From NCBI RefSeq assembly GCF_022829295.1, contig NZ_JAKSYH010000281.1:1-41310 (forward strand): a stretch of 41,310 nt of DNA, given 5' to 3'. A program made the translations under genes and the position numbers. This DNA is from Methylobacterium sp. J-088 (GTDB lineage: Bacteria > Pseudomonadota > Alphaproteobacteria > Rhizobiales > Beijerinckiaceae). Below, one piece after another: positions 39,980 to 41,310 of the stretch. The notes below the pieces were generated by a model. The model saw nothing but the letters and a program-made list of their open reading frames with translations. It was not told the origin of the DNA and searched no databases. The stretch's first letter is position 1; every line of letters starts with the position of its first letter.

Positions 39980-41310
39980 GGGCGGCCCGCAGGCGGTGGC
40001 GGCCGAGGGGCCGGGCGGCCTGCGGCTCGTGGCCCTCGACCCGGAGGCCCTCGCCCTCGGTTTGCGGCCCGGCGAGCCCCTCGGCCGGGTCCGGGCGCGG
40101 ATCGGTGTGCCGCTCCAAGTCTATCCCGCCGACCGGGATGCCGACCGGGACGCCCTGCTGCGCCTCTGCCGATGGGCTTACCGCTACGCGCCCCTCGTGG
40201 CGCCGTTCGGGCCGGCCGAGGCTTCGGACGGGCTCTACATCGACGTTGCCGGGGCGAGCCACCTGTGCGGCGGCGAGGCGAGCCTCGTCGCCGACCTCGC
40301 CGGACGCCTCGCGCGGTCGAAGATCCCGGCGCGGATCGCGCTGGGCGACACCCCCGGCGGCGCCTTCGCGCTGGCCCGACACGGCGCGACCGACCGGATC
40401 GTCGTGCCGCCGGGCGGGGCCGCCGAGGCGCTGCGATCCCTGCCCGTGGAAGGCCTGCGCCTCGATCCCGGCACGGTCTCGGGCCTCAGGCGGCTCGGCC
40501 TCCGCCGGATTGGTGAACTCGACGCCCTGCCCCGAGGTTCGCTCGCCCGGCGCTTCGGGGCGGCGCTGCTGCTGCGGCTCGATCAGGCCCTGGCGCGCCG
40601 GCCCGAGCCGCTGACACCCCTGACGGAGGCGGCCGACTACGCCGCCGCCCGCGGCTTCCTCGACCCGATCGGCCGGCAATCGGACATCGTCCGGACCGCC
40701 CGGGACCTGATGGCGGAACTCGCGCCCCGGCTGGAGCGGGACGGGCGCGGCGCCTGCGCGATGCGTCTTGCTCTCCATCGGGTCGACGGCGCGGTCCGCG
40801 ATCTCGATCTCGGCCTGTCCCGCCCCGAGCGCGACCCCGAGCGGGTCGCGGCCCTGGTCTCCCTGCGTCTCGACCGGCTGGGGGCCGCCCTCGATGCGGG
40901 CTTCGGCTTCGAGACGGTGACGCTGACCGTGACAGTGACGGGGGCCATGCCGGCCCGCCAGACGGATCTCGGCGCGGCCGCCCCGGGCGACGGGGTCGGA
41001 TTCCTGGCCGACGCCCTGGCGCAGCGGCTCGGGCGGGCGCTGCTGCGGCTCGAACCGCGGGCGAGCCATCTGCCGGAGCGGGGGGAGCGGGGTGTTCTTT
41101 GGAGGGCCGGAGAGGGGCACGGATCGGTGCCGAGTTTGGACCTCGACCGGACACAGGCGCCTCCTCCCTCCCCCCTCTGCGGGGGAGGGTGGTCCCTGCG
41201 TCAGCAGGGGTCGGGAGAGGGGAGCGACGCTTCCGGATGTAGCGTGACCTTCATGAAAGCCGGCGCCCCGATCTGCACCGTCGCTCCCCTCTCCCCCCCT
41301 GCTGCGCAGG
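39906..41310 (+). CDS. imuB: ImuB, Y-family polymerase-like protein (3' end outside)
   Basis: At least 468 codons, with no stop to the window end. The start MPRIVCICLSHWPVTRLRRA resembles family members; the palm (YRYAPLVAPFGPAEASDGLY IDVAGASHLCGG) and little-finger regions follow. The catalytic acidic residues of true Y-family polymerases are mostly absent, as in other ImuB proteins, which act as beta-clamp-binding hubs for ImuA and DnaE2. At about residue 393, after ASHLPERGERG, the family pattern stops and the frame runs into a palindromic repeat (from about 41165). Whether the C-terminal domain resumes later cannot be seen. Confidence 0.83.
   Translation, partial: MPRIVCICLSHWPVTRLRRAGLAPEGGPQAVAAEGPGGLRLVALDPEALALGLRPGEPLGRVRARIGVPLQVYPADRDADRDALLRLCRWAYRYAPLVAPFGPAEASDGLYIDVAGASHLCGGEASLVADLAGRLARSKIPARIALGDTPGGAFALARHGATDRIVVPPGGAAEALRSLPVEGLRLDPGTVSGLRRLGLRRIGELDALPRGSLARRFGAALLLRLDQALARRPEPLTPLTEAADYAAARGFLDPIGRQSDIVRTARDLMAELAPRLERDGRGACAMRLALHRVDGAVRDLDLGLSRPERDPERVAALVSLRLDRLGAALDAGFGFETVTLTVTVTGAMPARQTDLGAAAPGDGVGFLADALAQRLGRALLRLEPRASHLPERGERGVLWRAGEGHGSVPSLDLDRTQAPPPSPLCGGGWSLRQQGSGEGSDASGCSVTFMKAGAPICTVAPLSPPAAQ
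41165..41310. repeat. Palindromic repeat read in frame within imuB
   Basis: A hairpin (CCCTCCCCC, CTCTGC loop, GGGGGAGGG) at 41166-41190 is followed by an arm at 41195-41229, whose complement returns at 41279-41310: 32 of 35 positions with three single- or double-base indels. A 49-bp centre separates the arms. The structure is cut by the window end. A related core occurs at 12817-12855. Its frame has no stop, so it is potentially translated within ImuB. Confidence 0.65.

Noticed and set aside
1..41310. CRISPR array, rRNA or tRNA genes
   Set aside because: No regularly spaced repeats of 25-40 bp and no recognisable tRNA or rRNA segments were seen on reading; a covariance-model scan was not possible.

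Overview
The window is about 41 kb of very GC-rich alphaproteobacterial chromosome with strongly GC-biased third codon positions. Gene content points to a Methylobacterium/Methylorubrum-type methylotroph: a PQQ/quinoprotein accessory cassette (SoxYZ-like carrier, zinc metallohydrolase, CXXCW rhodanese-like protein), an imuA-imuB mutasome behind an alphaproteobacterial LexA box (GTTC-N7-GTTC), DUF1489 and DUF1289 proteins, a TIGR02281-type aspartic protease and a UreE with a histidine tail. This genus call is an inference; no rRNA or tRNA gene was seen.

Layout. 0.3-3.2 kb: DUF1489 protein, CheZ-like phosphatase, MFS transporter. 3.3-7.1 kb: an Mla/MCE lipid-transport operon (STAS-MlaE permease, ATPase, MCE protein, auxiliary lipoprotein). 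7.1-9.5 kb: XRE-cupin regulator and thiE-thiD. 9.7-12.8 kb: NrtR-like regulator, a BrnT-type toxin-antitoxin pair, sugar O-acetyltransferase, panB. 12.9-16.0 kb: quinoprotein-relay cassette with a divergent TetR regulator. 16.2-21.4 kb: AraC regulator, queC-queD, and a GntR regulator divergent from a peptide-type solute-binding protein. 21.5-25.5 kb: cobT, cobS, DUF1289, aspartic protease, dusA. 25.5-26.0 kb: a patch of gene debris at the dusA 5' end (integrase N-terminus and chemoreceptor hairpin fragment). 26.0-32.2 kb: SDR oxidoreductase, three tiny membrane proteins, Omp25-like porin, ureE, glycine-zipper lipoprotein, TerB-DnaJ protein, peptidoglycan amidase. 32.3-38.2 kb: TerC, GlxA-type regulator divergent from an HD hydrolase, DHA2 exporter, flavoprotein. 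38.2-41.3 kb: a secreted collagen-like protein and imuA-imuB, the latter running off the window.

Most genes are ordinary core metabolism or envelope functions. The most striking observation is the brnT toxin. Its conserved C-terminus lies in the -1 frame, reached exactly at a canonical slippery heptamer (G GGA AAC). The zero-frame stop lies just before the Shine-Dalgarno and GTG start of the antitoxin, and a perfect 25-bp palindrome covers the promoter. This could be programmed frameshifting that sets the toxin/antitoxin ratio, or a simple one-base lesion. Other points of interest are a long palindromic repeat read in frame inside imuB, relics of an integration event at dusA, inverted 12-mers flanking gntR, and three TCCACA boxes phased at 10 bp upstream of imuA.
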